NCBI GenBank assembly: GCA_964421565.1 | Contig: CAYQXJ010000020.1 | Span: forward strand, 1 to 50,370 | From: CAYQXJ01 sp964421565 | GTDB taxonomy: Bacteria; Planctomycetota; Brocadiia; SM23-32 | Direction: 5' to 3' | Length of the DNA stretch: 50,370 nt | Shown here: piece after piece, positions 32,851 through 42,033 of the stretch | Layout: the number at the start of each line of letters is the position of its first letter | How positions within the stretch are numbered: the first letter of the stretch is position 1 | Notes under the pieces: model-generated | What the model was told of the DNA's origin: nothing | Databases searched by the model: none | What the model saw: only the letters and a program-made list of their open reading frames with translations | Made by a program: the position numbers and the translations under genes

Positions 32851-34092
32851 TCACGGGCGCGCTACTTTGGCCTCGGGGAGGCGGATAACGACCGGGTTGG
32901 GCCACCGGCGGTCGTTGTACAGCCGCACCGCGCGCATGGCGGTGACGTGCAGCCCGTTCTCGCCCTGCTCCCAGCGCGCCTCGGGCACCACTTCGGGCCG
33001 GTACTCGAGCATATCACCCGACTGTCCTACGAGTTCCACCTCGGCGGCGGGAGGCAAAGCCACGCCCTTCAGCGTCACCGTCTTCCACTCGCCCACGGGC
33101 CAGGCCTCCCCCGTGCAGAACGCGTAGACCGCCGGCCCGTTGCGCTCCTTTGTGAACCACACGTCATCCTGGCGACAGATGTCCCACGGCTCAACTTCGT
33201 GGAGTGCTTTGGCATGTATGAAATGCCACAGAGCGAACTCACGGAGCGGGCGGACCTGCTCGTCCGGGATTTCCCCGTCCGCGTTCGGTCCCACGTTCAG
33301 GAGCAGGTTTCCGCCCCTGGCCCGGGTCTGGATAAACAACTCTATCAGCCTCGTGCCGGTCTTGTACTGCTCGTTCGTCGGCCGATGCTGCCAGGAACGA
33401 CCGATGGTGTAACAGGCTTCCCATGGCCGCGGCAGAACCTCGTCCGGCAGCTTCTGTTCCGGCGTCTGCATCGCGCCGCGGGTCACCACAACGTGCGGCT
33501 GAAGTTCCCACGCCAGCCGGTTCAGGTCCTCGGGTCGCTCCCGCTGGATGTCGAAGAAAAGCACGTCAACCGGGCCGTAACCGGTGAGCAACTCACGCAA
33601 CTGGGCCTAGTTGTGTTCCATCAGACCCGGGTTAGCAGATGGCAGCGACTCAGGCCGCATCCGGCTCGGGGGAATGCCGTGGGTATGGCAATACCAGAAA
33701 TCGTCCGGCGAGAAATACAACCCGACCGCAAGCCCTTCGTTCCGGAAGGCGTCAGCGAATCCGCGAACCACGTCCTGACCGAATGGCGTGTTCATGACGT
33801 TGAAATCGGTGGTCTGCGTATCCCACATGCAGAACCCGTTGTGATGTTTCGCGGTGAAGACGGCGTAGCGCATCCCCGCGGTCCTCGCCAGGCGTGCCCA
33901 GGCCCGCGGATTGAACTTCTCGGGCGCGAAAAGCCCGGGCAGATCGCCGATGTAGCGCTCCAGGTAATCCGGCGATGCCCCCACCATCGAGTGGCTGATG
34001 ATCAGGCCCAGGGGGCAGTCCACACTCCAATGGATGAACATGCCCAATGCCTGATCGGCGAACCAGTCCAACCGTTCCTGCCTGTTGCCCAT
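32851..34092 (-). pseudogene. GH29 alpha-L-fucosidase gene interrupted by an in-frame TAG
   Basis: One continuous frame of 413 codons with a single TAG at 33609-33607. The first 161 codons carry the fucosidase start ('FADQALGMFIHWSVDCPLGL', 'FTAKHHNGFCMWDTQTTDFN', 'GLAVGLYFSPDDFWYCHTHG'). After the stop come 'AQLRELLTGYGPVDVLFFDI' with the presumed nucleophile Asp181, 'TRARGGNLLLNVGPNADGEI' and the C-terminal beta domain. Lys is common at the stop position in homologues (E-x-N-K-x-Q-L-R-E-L), so AAG to TAG is a likely one-base change. The truncated product lacks the nucleophile and should be inactive. No other lesion is seen, so decay is recent or the site is suppressed. Confidence 0.85.
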
Positions 34093-34261
34093 GTTCCGGC
34101 CCCTGTGAGAGCTGACTTGACTTGAGGCTAACCGAGGTGACCTCTGCCAGTGCTCACGCTTCGCGTTTGGCGTAATGCAGAGCGCTGGCGCCGGTCAAGC
34201 GCACCCCGGCAGCGGGAGGCCCGCCTTCGCGCGAGGCTACGGAGCGCAAGCCGCTATAGGG

Positions 34262-34296
34262 CACTGCTGGCGGGTCCTGTCCGACAGGTGGCAGTG
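34262..34296. repeat. Nested inverted repeat beside the tRNA remnant
   Basis: Outer arms CACTGC (34262-34267) and GCAGTG (34291-34296) enclose CCTGTC (34276-34281) and GACAGG (34283-34288). The outer right arm overlaps the CCA end of the tRNA-like fragment at 34295. No T-run follows; it may belong to a recombination site or be a transcript end. Confidence 0.5.
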
Positions 34297-34318
34297 GAGC
34301 GGGCGACGGGATTCGAAC
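34295..34318 (-). pseudogene. tRNA-Gly 3'-end fragment, candidate attachment site scar
   Basis: On the minus strand the 24 bases read as the T-loop (GTTCGAATC), the T-stem 3' half, the acceptor 3' strand CGCCCGC, discriminator T and CCA, identical to the 3' end of common bacterial tRNA-Gly genes. Upstream of the T-loop the sequence no longer fits: the T-stem 5' half has a mismatch and no anticodon arm, D arm or GCGGGCG acceptor strand is found. Such 3' ends are the classical residue left by integrases that target tRNA genes. No integrase gene is present in the window. Confidence 0.7.
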
Positions 34319-34387
34319 GCGTCGGTGCAAAGTCTCTGCCGTCTGTAGGCGATACAAAGCTCTGAGCCGGTCTGCCCCGGACTACCT

Positions 34388-35674
34388 TCAGCCTTCTGGC
34401 GGTCCCACGCCCTGGGTGAGCAGCGTCTCGTGGAAGCGGTTGATGTCCAGATGGTCCAGCGCACAGTCGGCGCTCACGCAAAGCGCGGCGGCCGTGCCGG
34501 CGGCCTGGCCCATGGCGATGCAGATGGGCATGACACGGTAGTTCGAGTGCGCCAGAAAAGTCCCGCTGATGCAGCGGCCGGCCAGCAGCAGATTGTCCGT
34601 CTTCGCCGGCCGCAGCGACCGGTAAGGGATGGTGTAATCCCTGTCGTGGGGGAGCTCGCCGTAGGGACTCCAGCGGGAATCTTTGCGCCCTTCGCCGTGG
34701 ATGGGGCCGTACAGGTTGTGCGTCCCCCAGAAGTACCGGGCCCGGGTCACCGCCCAGTCGTCGAAGACGCGGCCCTCGGAGATGTCCTTCTCGTTGAGGA
34801 CGTACTTGCCCTTGATATGACGCGTCTCCCGCACACCGACCACACCGGCTGAGGCCCGGACGTAGCAGTTCGCGAAGCCGCGTGCCTCCTCGCGCAGGAA
34901 CTTCACTATCTGCGCGAGCTGCTTCCGACAACGCACCTCCGCCTTCGTCAGGTCCTCCGACGTTGTCCCGTCCAGGTCAATCACGTTCGTCATGTTGCAC
35001 TTGACCGTGCCCGGCCGCACGCCGGGGATGAGGATAACGTGACCGACGCAGGGGTCCACGTTGCCGGCCTCGACCCAGGTCCGGAGCTTCTTGGAGAGCG
35101 CCGGGCGCTCCGATTGCGCAAGGCCTTCGGCATTCTGCGTGTCGACCCCGCCGAGGTGGAAAATGAGCGTCATCGGCTGGAACTTCCCGTCCTTCGCCCG
35201 GCCCAGATCAAAGTCCTCGCCGGCGAACGCCGCGACGTCCCCGTCGCCGGTGGCGTCGATGTACAGCTTTGCCTTCAGCGCGCGCCGGCCCTCCTTCGCC
35301 TGCACCTCCAGGGCGTCCATGGAGCCGTTGCTATGTCGCACTCCGGCAGCCACGGTGTGCAGAAGCAGGTCCATGCCGCACTCCTCGGCCTTCGCGTAGA
35401 GGAATTGTTTCATCTCCTCGACGTCGTAGCAGCTACGTGGCCAGGGCTGGCCGTCCCGGTCGCAGCAGAGCGTCTCCCGCATCTCAGCGAAGAGGCCGGA
35501 CGACGCCCGGCCGCAGAATACCCCCATCAGGCCCGTCGTCAGCATGCCGCCCAGTGTGCCGTTCTTCTCGACAAGGAGCGTGTCCGCCCCGTTGGTGGCG
35601 GCGTAGTAGGCGGCCGCGAACCCGGCCGGGCCGCTGCCCGCGACGATCACGTCATACTTGCTTCCCATGGGCAT
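34388..35674 (-). CDS. FAD-dependent oxidoreductase (PF12831 type)
   Basis: A 428-residue flavoprotein: 'DVIVAGSGPAGFAAAYYAAT' is the FAD Rossmann motif right at the N-terminus, followed by 'LLVEKNGTLGGMLTTGLMGV', 'YIDATGDGDVAAFAGEDFDL', 'GVRETRHIKGKYVLNEKDI' and the C-terminal 'NLLLAGRCISGTFLAHSNYR'. It lacks the N-terminal extension of the relative at 18303. Its start (ATG at 35674, or 35668) lies just after the stop of the upstream sulfatase, so both are one operon. It is presumably a sugar or glycoside oxidoreductase; the substrate is not known. Confidence 0.9.
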   Translation of the reverse strand: MPMGSKYDVIVAGSGPAGFAAAYYAATNGADTLLVEKNGTLGGMLTTGLMGVFCGRASSGLFAEMRETLCCDRDGQPWPRSCYDVEEMKQFLYAKAEECGMDLLLHTVAAGVRHSNGSMDALEVQAKEGRRALKAKLYIDATGDGDVAAFAGEDFDLGRAKDGKFQPMTLIFHLGGVDTQNAEGLAQSERPALSKKLRTWVEAGNVDPCVGHVILIPGVRPGTVKCNMTNVIDLDGTTSEDLTKAEVRCRKQLAQIVKFLREEARGFANCYVRASAGVVGVRETRHIKGKYVLNEKDISEGRVFDDWAVTRARYFWGTHNLYGPIHGEGRKDSRWSPYGELPHDRDYTIPYRSLRPAKTDNLLLAGRCISGTFLAHSNYRVMPICIAMGQAAGTAAALCVSADCALDHLDINRFHETLLTQGVGPPEG

Positions 35675-35681
35675 GAGCTTT

Positions 35682-37070
35682 CTATTCCCCGTCTTCGGAG
35701 TATACCTGCAGGGCCAGATGGTCCTCACGTTCTTCGCGCAGGCCGGCCCGGTGCTTTTGCAGCACGGCGCGATACTCTGGGTCGGCGTGCAGGCTGTGCA
35801 TCTCGCCGGGGTCGGCGGCCAGGTCGAAGAGCTGCTCCTCCTCGCCGCGGGCGGTGTAGTGGCAGTACTTGTAGCGCTCGGTGACCAGGCAGGTCCCGAT
35901 GGGGTTTTCCCCGTACACTCCGTCGCGCCACGCCTCGGCCCTACCCTCGATCAAAGCCCGCCAGCTAAGTCCCACGTTGTAGTCAGGCCGCTCGATTCCC
36001 GCGCAGTCGCAGCAGGTGATCATCAGGTCGAGTCCGGTCTGGCAGAGATGCTTGTCGACCACGCCCTCCGGGTGGTGGCCGGGCCACGCAACGATCAGCG
36101 GCACGCGGTGGCACTCGTCGTAGAAGAACTGCTTCTGCTCCATCCGGTGCGCGCCGTCCAGGTCGCCGTGGTCGCTGGTGAAGATAATCACGGTGTCCTC
36201 CTGCTGGCCGGATAGCTCCAGGGCGTCCAGCAGGACCGCAATCTGTCGGTCCACTCTCTCGGTGAGCCGGTGGTAGGCCCAGCGGTGGAGTCGCCATTCC
36301 CGCTTGCCCCAGTTCTTACGAACCATCGGGCGCGAGGGAAGGTCTTCCAGCAGCGCCGCAAAAGCCGCGGGCTCCTCCTCGACCACTTCGTGGTTGGCCG
36401 GCAGCGGCGGACAGTGCCGCTCGAAGAAATCCTCCTCACTCACACCCTCCGGCCGCTCCAGCGCCCGGTCTAGTTCGGCCAGTGTCCTGTCGCTATGCGC
36501 GTGCTCGACGAAGCCGCGCAGCAGGTCGGATTCCGGGAACTGGCGGATGGCCATCAAACAGATGTCGTGTGGATTGATGAAATTGACGGCCAGGAACCAG
36601 GGCCGGTCGCGGGAGGTGCGGAGGAATTCCGCGGCCCTCACGGCCATCGTGTCCCGTCGGTCCCAGGAGAGGTTGGTGAACCCCATGCTCTCGGCGGTGA
36701 GTCCGGACGGAGTGTGTCGCTTGCCGGCGAAAAACGTGTCGTAGCCGGCGGAGCGCATCAGGTGGCCGAGCGATCCCTCGTGCACGGCGTCCGGCAGTGG
36801 CCCTTCGGGCGCCCCGCGGTTGCTCGAGAAGCCGATGGCGGAGGGCATGCGGCCGGTCCACATCGAGAAGCGGGACGGCACGCAGATCGGGTTCGCGCAG
36901 TAGGCGCGCTCGAAACGCGTGCCCAAGGCGGCAATGCGGTCCATCGCCGGCGTATACAGCCACTGGTTCCCGGCGCAGCTCATCATGTGGTGGCTCTGCT
37001 GGTCCGTCGTGATGACCAGGATGTTCGGGCGGTTCTCGGCGTCTACGTTTTCAGGAGGCAGCATGTTCAT
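35682..37070 (-). CDS. Type I sulfatase (C-V-P-S-R)
   Basis: A 462-residue sulfatase. The formylglycine motif is C63-V-P-S-R in 'ANPICVPSRFSMWTGRMPSA'. The metal site includes 'ILVITTDQQSHHMMSCAGNQ' (Asp23) and 'IIFTSDHGDLDGAHRMEQK'; 'AGKRHTP' holds the substrate-sulfate Lys/His. No signal peptide is evident. The C-terminal 'YKYCHYTARGEEEQLFDLAA' and 'DPGEMHSL' are the usual end domain. It lies between a second sulfatase (56-bp gap) and the FAD oxidoreductase in an operon. Confidence 0.93.
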   Translation of the reverse strand: MNMLPPENVDAENRPNILVITTDQQSHHMMSCAGNQWLYTPAMDRIAALGTRFERAYCANPICVPSRFSMWTGRMPSAIGFSSNRGAPEGPLPDAVHEGSLGHLMRSAGYDTFFAGKRHTPSGLTAESMGFTNLSWDRRDTMAVRAAEFLRTSRDRPWFLAVNFINPHDICLMAIRQFPESDLLRGFVEHAHSDRTLAELDRALERPEGVSEEDFFERHCPPLPANHEVVEEEPAAFAALLEDLPSRPMVRKNWGKREWRLHRWAYHRLTERVDRQIAVLLDALELSGQQEDTVIIFTSDHGDLDGAHRMEQKQFFYDECHRVPLIVAWPGHHPEGVVDKHLCQTGLDLMITCCDCAGIERPDYNVGLSWRALIEGRAEAWRDGVYGENPIGTCLVTERYKYCHYTARGEEEQLFDLAADPGEMHSLHADPEYRAVLQKHRAGLREEREDHLALQVYSEDGE

Positions 37071-37126
37071 CGGTTGGGGCCTACCTTCGCGTTCTGATTG
37101 CCATCTGATCTCTTTGGTTCACACAT

Positions 37127-38560
37127 TCATATAGCGGCCGGATCACCCCTCTCCGCGTCCGCAACCGGCTGCCAGTTGGGATTCCGGCGGGGTATGAGAG
37201 CCGAAACTTCTTCGCGCCACGCACAAAGCTGTCCATGCATGTCCACAGCCCGTTCAGGCTCCTTCGCGCTCAGGTCGTGCTCCTCTGCGATGTCGTCGCG
37301 AAGGTTGAAGAGCTCGAGACGACCGTCCTCGAAGTGCTCGATGAGTTTCCAGTCACCGTGCCGCACTGCACACGCCGGCCGTCCCCCGCAATGGTGGTAG
37401 TGCGGGTAATGCAAGAAAATGGGACCTCGCGGCATATCCTCACCACGCAGGAGGGGAAGGATGCTCTCCCCGTCAGCATGCTGAACCGGGTCCGGCGGCA
37501 GGCCGGCTGCTTCGAGAAGAGTCGGATACCAATCGCTGGATATCGTAGGTTCCTGGCAGATACTGCCGGCCTGAACGACGCCCGGCCACCTCACGATCTG
37601 ATCCACGCGCGTTCCGCCCTCATACATCCAGCCTTTGCCTTCGGACAGAGGCAGGTTGCAGGTGACCGGATCCGGCCCGGTGCTGTCGCCGCCGTTGTCC
37701 GAGGTGAAAACGACCAGCGTCTCTTCCCCGCAACCGTCTTCTTCCAGTGCGTCGAGGACCCGGCCGATGTTCGTATCGAGGTTCTCGACCATCGCGGCGT
37801 AGACCGGATTGCTCTGCACAACCATGCGGCGGGCTCGCGCCGTCTTGCGCATCTCGTAAGGTAAGTGTTCACCCTCCACGATGGTCTGCTTCGCATTCAG
37901 TCCCATCTCGCGGGCCTTCTCTCGGTATTTCTCGACCAGGTGGCCCGGTGCCTCTATCGGCTTGTGCACCGCGTAATGCCAGAGATTCAGGAAGAAGGGC
38001 CGACTCCGATCGCGCTGTGAGATCAGGTCGAGCGCCTCGTCGGTAAGCCGGTCAGTGAGGTACTCGCCCTCGGGACCGTCTTCGAAACCGGGAATTCCGT
38101 AGGGACTGAAATAGCCGTTTTTTGGCAGACCCCAGCCGCAGCCGCCGCGGTTGACATCGAATCCATGGAGTGGCGGAAGGAAACGGCGCTCGCCGAGGTG
38201 CCACTTGCCAACGTGCCACGATTGGTAGTCTGCTTCTGACAGCACCCGGGGCAGGGCTATCTCACTCTCGGGGAGGAAGGAAAGGTAGGGCACGTCGCAG
38301 AGGGCTCCCGTGAAACATCCGCCGATCGCCTGGGTCATGCCGATTCGCGCCGGCGACTTGCCGGTCAGCAGGCTGGCACGCGTCGGCGAGCAGACCGGAC
38401 AGCTCGCATACGCGTCGGTGAACCGCATCCCCTGCGTTGCCAGGCGGTCGATTTTCGGCGTCTCGTAGAACTCCGAGCCGTAGCAGGAAATATCCCGCCA
38501 GCCGAGATCGTCGATTAGGATGAAGAGAATATTGGGAGCTCGCTTGCTCGTTGCGCTCAT
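37127..38560 (-). CDS. Type I sulfatase (C-S-P-T-R)
   Basis: A 477-residue arylsulfatase A-like enzyme. C57-S-P-T-R in 'ASCPVCSPTRASLLTGKSPA' is the formylglycine site (Thr variant). 'ILFILIDDLGWRDISCYG' supplies two Asp ligands, 'WHVGKWHLGE' the Lys/His of the sulfate site and 'VVFTSDNGGDSTGPDP' the distal Asp/Asn. The start at 38560 is preferred to the longer frame because GGAAGAAG precedes it and its ATG overlaps the stop of the GH43 remnant as ATGA. No signal peptide is seen. It belongs to a different sulfatase subfamily from its neighbour, so the two may remove sulfate from different positions. Confidence 0.93.
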   Translation of the reverse strand: MSATSKRAPNILFILIDDLGWRDISCYGSEFYETPKIDRLATQGMRFTDAYASCPVCSPTRASLLTGKSPARIGMTQAIGGCFTGALCDVPYLSFLPESEIALPRVLSEADYQSWHVGKWHLGERRFLPPLHGFDVNRGGCGWGLPKNGYFSPYGIPGFEDGPEGEYLTDRLTDEALDLISQRDRSRPFFLNLWHYAVHKPIEAPGHLVEKYREKAREMGLNAKQTIVEGEHLPYEMRKTARARRMVVQSNPVYAAMVENLDTNIGRVLDALEEDGCGEETLVVFTSDNGGDSTGPDPVTCNLPLSEGKGWMYEGGTRVDQIVRWPGVVQAGSICQEPTISSDWYPTLLEAAGLPPDPVQHADGESILPLLRGEDMPRGPIFLHYPHYHHCGGRPACAVRHGDWKLIEHFEDGRLELFNLRDDIAEEHDLSAKEPERAVDMHGQLCAWREEVSALIPRRNPNWQPVADAERGDPAAI

Positions 38561-39141
38561 GCTGAATCTTCTTCCGGACTGTATTGACATTCTGTGCAGG
38601 CCAGGCGAGCGCCTCCCTCGGCGTAGAGCCCAAGGTAAACCCCGGTGAAGCGCCCACCGAACTCGCGCGAGAGGAGGCGGGCCTTGTAGGAACGAAGCCG
38701 ACGCCGGCCGGCGGCGTTGCGGACGCCCAGATGATACTGCCGCTCCCTTCCCTCGATGAACAGGGATTGGATGTCTTCACTGAAGTCCCACTCATCCTCC
38801 CATGTGAGTTCGCCGAGACGAACCCGGGTGAAACCGGCGACGTGACCGTCACGGCGCTGCACGCCGATGCAGAGTTGGCAGTCGCGGTTGTGGAAGGCGG
38901 TGAGTCCGCCGTCGATGTATAGATCCCGGCGGAAATCACCGTACCTTCGAGTGGGAGTTGCCCGGGCCGGTCCAGGATGTAGCCCACCTGCTCCCACTCG
39001 ACCAGGCCATAGCCCCTGAACAGCGGGCAGCCGGGGACGTACTCGAAGGTGCTGGTCGTCAGGTAACAGGCATCGCCGGCCCGCCAGATGGGTCGGGTCG
39101 CTGTAGAAGCCCGGGAGCATCGCAACGAGATGCTCATGCAT
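38557..39141 (-). pseudogene. GH43 beta-xylosidase/arabinofuranosidase remnant with frameshift and internal deletion
   Basis: The start frame gives 'MLPGFYSDPTHL', the canonical GH43 opening with its catalytic Asp. One extra base near 39080-39088 then shifts the frame; the next frame carries 'CYLTTSTFEYVPGCPLFRGY', 'LVEWEQVGYILDRPGQLPLE' and 'SAGIY'. Near 38930 similarity jumps to the C-terminal beta-sandwich in the first frame ('DLYIDGGLTAFHNRDCQLCI' to 'FTGVYLGLYAEGG'). About 300 residues of the propeller with the other catalytic acids are missing. The ends still overlap the neighbours (8 bp upstream, ATGA downstream), showing the ancestral operon spacing. Confidence 0.85.
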
Positions 39142-41146
39142 CGCTGCACTCCTCACGAGCACGGCCCACGTAAAGGGGGATGGCGATCCTGTTGCCCGTG
39201 CGCGGGGGAAACTCGGACCACTTGATCTGCCGCTTTGTCCCATCGCGGCGCTCCTCAACGACGACGCGGCCCCGCCCCTCGGTGTTGCGCCAGTCGGTCG
39301 TTCCGCAAACCACGCTGACGTCCGAGTCGTGGTTGACAATCATCGCCGGCGCACCTTCCCCCACGCACTGGTTGAAGGTGCCGCCCAAGACCTCGGTCCT
39401 GCCGCCGTTGACGGTGCGGAAGGCCGTGCCTTCGTGCTCGGTCTTGAACCCCAGGACCCAGAGCGTGCCGCCGTCATTCACTATCTCCGGATCGTTCCGT
39501 TCCGGGTTGATCTGCCGCGCCCATACCTGCTGCCCCTTGAAGTGAAAGACCGGGACCTCGGGGCGGAACTGGTTCATGGCGAACACGTTCTCAATGAACA
39601 CCTTCCCGCCTTCCACGCTGTTGCGGTATGCCGCGCAGAAATGCATGTGGATGTCGCTGAGCACGAGCGTGCGCCTGGAGGCGTGGTCGACAAGCGCGTG
39701 TCCGCCCCGCCATTTCTCCATGGCGAACAGGTCCTCGATGATCAGGGGGGCATCGGACTCGCCGACCACCCGGAACGCACCCTTGCCGTGCATCAGTCGC
39801 AGGTTCTGGCCGGCAGCAAGGTCGCTCTTCATGAAGTTCAGCCGCCCCAGTGTCGGGGGCAGATCGATAACATCGTCGATGAGGTATATGCCCGGTTGAA
39901 ACCATACCACGGGCTTGCCGCTGGCGATGGCCGCACGGATCGCCTCGGTGTCGTCCGTCTCGCCGTCGCCGGCCGCGCCGAAATCATTGACGCAGGCCCA
40001 GTTGGAATGGTCGTTCTCCCAGGGAATCTCGGGCGTCTCTTCGACGGGCAGGTCGAGCGAGCGCCGCGACTCTTCGGGAAAGAGGACGGTGACCGTTGAT
40101 GAAACGTATTCCTCGATGCGATCCCCGGCGACTTCCGTCGCGCCCAGGCGGCTGAGGGCACAACCGTATCCGCCCGTCTCGATGTTGCGCGCAAAGAGAT
40201 ACCCCTCTCCGAGAACAACGGCCGGCCTCGATGCCGAACCGCCCTCGAGCCGGGAGTCGATGAATGCAACGACGGCGTCGCTGCCGGTAACCCGCAGGGC
40301 CGGAACGGAGTTACGGCTGACCAGTCCGCGCAGGGAAACATTGTGCCGGTCCACGTGCACACCGCAGTTTCGCTGACCGGAGACGCGGACATGCTCCAGC
40401 CCCGTTGCCAGCCGGTCGTGCTCTATCCGCACGCCACAATCGAAGCCCTCCACCGTGATGTCACGAATACATATGCCGCTCGCATTCCGGTTGCGGATGG
40501 AGAAACCGCAGTGCCCGGCACCTTCGGGGTCGCTCGATCGGAGCGTTACGTGTCGCACCGCTCCGGTGTTGTTGGCGAAGAAAACCAGGCCGACTGCACC
40601 GGGATTGCCCACACCCACGTCGATCGTCAGATCCTCGACGCTGTTATGGAACGCAGCATTCGTCGAGATGCCGCCCATGATGTCGATGACCGGCCGCTGG
40701 GTGCCGAATTCGAATCCCGGGCAGTTATCGGCCAGTTTTATGACGCTGCCCTTCTGCGACTCTCCCCGGAACTGGATGAGCTGCGGCAGTTCGAAATCGT
40801 TGCAGTTCTGCAGGTCTCGGAAGCTGTAACGGAGCGTATCGCTTACCAGGTAGGTACCCTTCGGGAAGTAGAGGATGCTCGGCGGTGCGGGAACGGACAG
40901 GAATATCATGCCGTGTTCCTTGCGAGCCTCAAAGATGCCTTCGTACTCGAATGGGTTCGCCTTGTAGAACGCGTCCTGCTCTTTGAAAGCATCACGCCAC
41001 GGCCGGACTGCATCGTCCAGGGCCCGAACCAGCGCTTCGGTGCAGTCCTGGTGGCCCGTGGGGTCGCAATTGTAGGGCTCTTTGGTTACGTCGACTACTG
41101 CTTCAGCCGCCTCGGGGAAGCTTATCTCCCTGTTCTCGCCTGCCAT
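39134..41146 (-). CDS. Tandem pectate-lyase-superfamily beta-helix protein (GH55-like)
   Basis: A 670-residue protein with two pectate_lyase_3-type beta-helix units. The first begins 'VVDVTKEPYNCDPTGHQDCT' with 'SILYFPKGTYLVSDTLRY'; the second begins near residue 385, 'ACVNDFGAAGDGETDDTEAI', with 'PVVWFQPGIYLIDDVIDLPP'. This double 'D-P-T/G-D-G-x-x-D-x-T-x-A' layout is that of GH55 beta-1,3-glucanase-like and phage tail-spike-like proteins. No signal peptide is seen. Catalysis cannot be assigned. It heads the coupled series GH43 remnant, sulfatase, sulfatase, FAD oxidoreductase. Confidence 0.8.
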   Translation of the reverse strand: MAGENREISFPEAAEAVVDVTKEPYNCDPTGHQDCTEALVRALDDAVRPWRDAFKEQDAFYKANPFEYEGIFEARKEHGMIFLSVPAPPSILYFPKGTYLVSDTLRYSFRDLQNCNDFELPQLIQFRGESQKGSVIKLADNCPGFEFGTQRPVIDIMGGISTNAAFHNSVEDLTIDVGVGNPGAVGLVFFANNTGAVRHVTLRSSDPEGAGHCGFSIRNRNASGICIRDITVEGFDCGVRIEHDRLATGLEHVRVSGQRNCGVHVDRHNVSLRGLVSRNSVPALRVTGSDAVVAFIDSRLEGGSASRPAVVLGEGYLFARNIETGGYGCALSRLGATEVAGDRIEEYVSSTVTVLFPEESRRSLDLPVEETPEIPWENDHSNWACVNDFGAAGDGETDDTEAIRAAIASGKPVVWFQPGIYLIDDVIDLPPTLGRLNFMKSDLAAGQNLRLMHGKGAFRVVGESDAPLIIEDLFAMEKWRGGHALVDHASRRTLVLSDIHMHFCAAYRNSVEGGKVFIENVFAMNQFRPEVPVFHFKGQQVWARQINPERNDPEIVNDGGTLWVLGFKTEHEGTAFRTVNGGRTEVLGGTFNQCVGEGAPAMIVNHDSDVSVVCGTTDWRNTEGRGRVVVEERRDGTKRQIKWSEFPPRTGNRIAIPLYVGRAREECSDA

Positions 41147-41280
41147 GCTCGGCCCTCCTCTTAACCCGCACTGCCGCTGCGTGAACGTAGACCGTACTCA
41201 CCGGCACGCGGGACCGCAAGTGCACAGACAACCCACACGTCCCAACGAGATTGCGACATCTCCGCCCCACCGAACCCAGC

Positions 41281-42033
41281 TCACACCAGGTTCATCTCGC
41301 GCAGGTTCATGGCGGCGGCGGTGACGCTCTGGAAGCTGGTCAGGTTGTGGGTCCGGGCCGGCTCGTAGACCACGTAGCCGACGCCGGTGGCGACGGCGGC
41401 GGTGACCATGGCCCGCATGTCGAGCACGCCGGTGCCCGGGGTCGTCCAGGTGACCGGCAGGCCCTCCGCTGCCAGATCGCGCAGGTGCACGACGGGGACG
41501 CGCCCCTCGCACTCGAGCAGGAAATGAACCGGGTCGCAGCCGGCCGCCGCGATCCACCCCAGGTCGGGTTCGAAGTACACCTTGTCCGGATCGGTCTCGT
41601 CCATCAGTATCTTGATCGCCGGCGTGCGGCGCTCCAGCCGCAGGAATTCGTGATCGTGGTTGTGGTAGCAGAACTTCATGCCGGCAGCGGCGACCTTCTC
41701 CCCGACGCGGTTGTAGCGCTCGGCCTCGGCTTTGAGCTGATCCTCGTCCTCGGCCGGTCCCCACCAGGTCGTGACGTGCTTGACCCCTGCGATACCGGCC
41801 TTCTCGATGACTTCATCCGGCTCCTCGAGGTCCCCGCGGCCGATGCTGGTGGTGCAGCACTCCAGCCCGAGGTCGGCGAGCCGACGGGCTTTCTCGCGGA
41901 TCTCCTCCTGCGTGCCCTCGACGAAGGAGCCGCCTTCGACAGCCCGGTAGCCCAGCCCGGCGATCCGCTCCAGCGCTTCCCAGAGGTCTTCCTCGTCGCC
42001 CAACCCGCCGATCAAACCAAGCTTGTAGTCCAT
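41281..42033 (-). CDS. Sugar phosphate isomerase/epimerase-like TIM-barrel protein
   Basis: A 250-residue protein of the xylose-isomerase-like superfamily (AP_endonuc_2). 'GLIGGLGDEEDLWEALERIA' opens the barrel; metal ligands are suggested by 'FCYHNHDHEF', 'DKVYFEPDLGWIAAAG', 'VPVVHLRDLA' and the terminal Glu in 'GYVVYEPAR'. The family covers ketose epimerases, inosose dehydratases/isomerases and many unassigned sugar enzymes. The start at 42033 has AGAGGAAA upstream; the extended frame is unsupported. It lies between a Tat-exported sulfatase and the GH55-like protein and probably processes a released sugar. Confidence 0.85.
   Translation of the reverse strand: MDYKLGLIGGLGDEEDLWEALERIAGLGYRAVEGGSFVEGTQEEIREKARRLADLGLECCTTSIGRGDLEEPDEVIEKAGIAGVKHVTTWWGPAEDEDQLKAEAERYNRVGEKVAAAGMKFCYHNHDHEFLRLERRTPAIKILMDETDPDKVYFEPDLGWIAAAGCDPVHFLLECEGRVPVVHLRDLAAEGLPVTWTTPGTGVLDMRAMVTAAVATGVGYVVYEPARTHNLTSFQSVTAAAMNLREMNLV

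Noticed and set aside
33607..33609. TAG in the fucosidase gene as pyrrolysine
   Set aside because: No pyl genes or other readthrough TAG codons are visible, and the residue expected there is an ordinary Lys. Kept as a nonsense mutation.
34295..34390. A complete tRNA (long variable arm or Cys type) on the minus strand
   Set aside because: No D arm, matching 5' acceptor strand or acceptable anticodon stem could be formed; only the 3' end fits.
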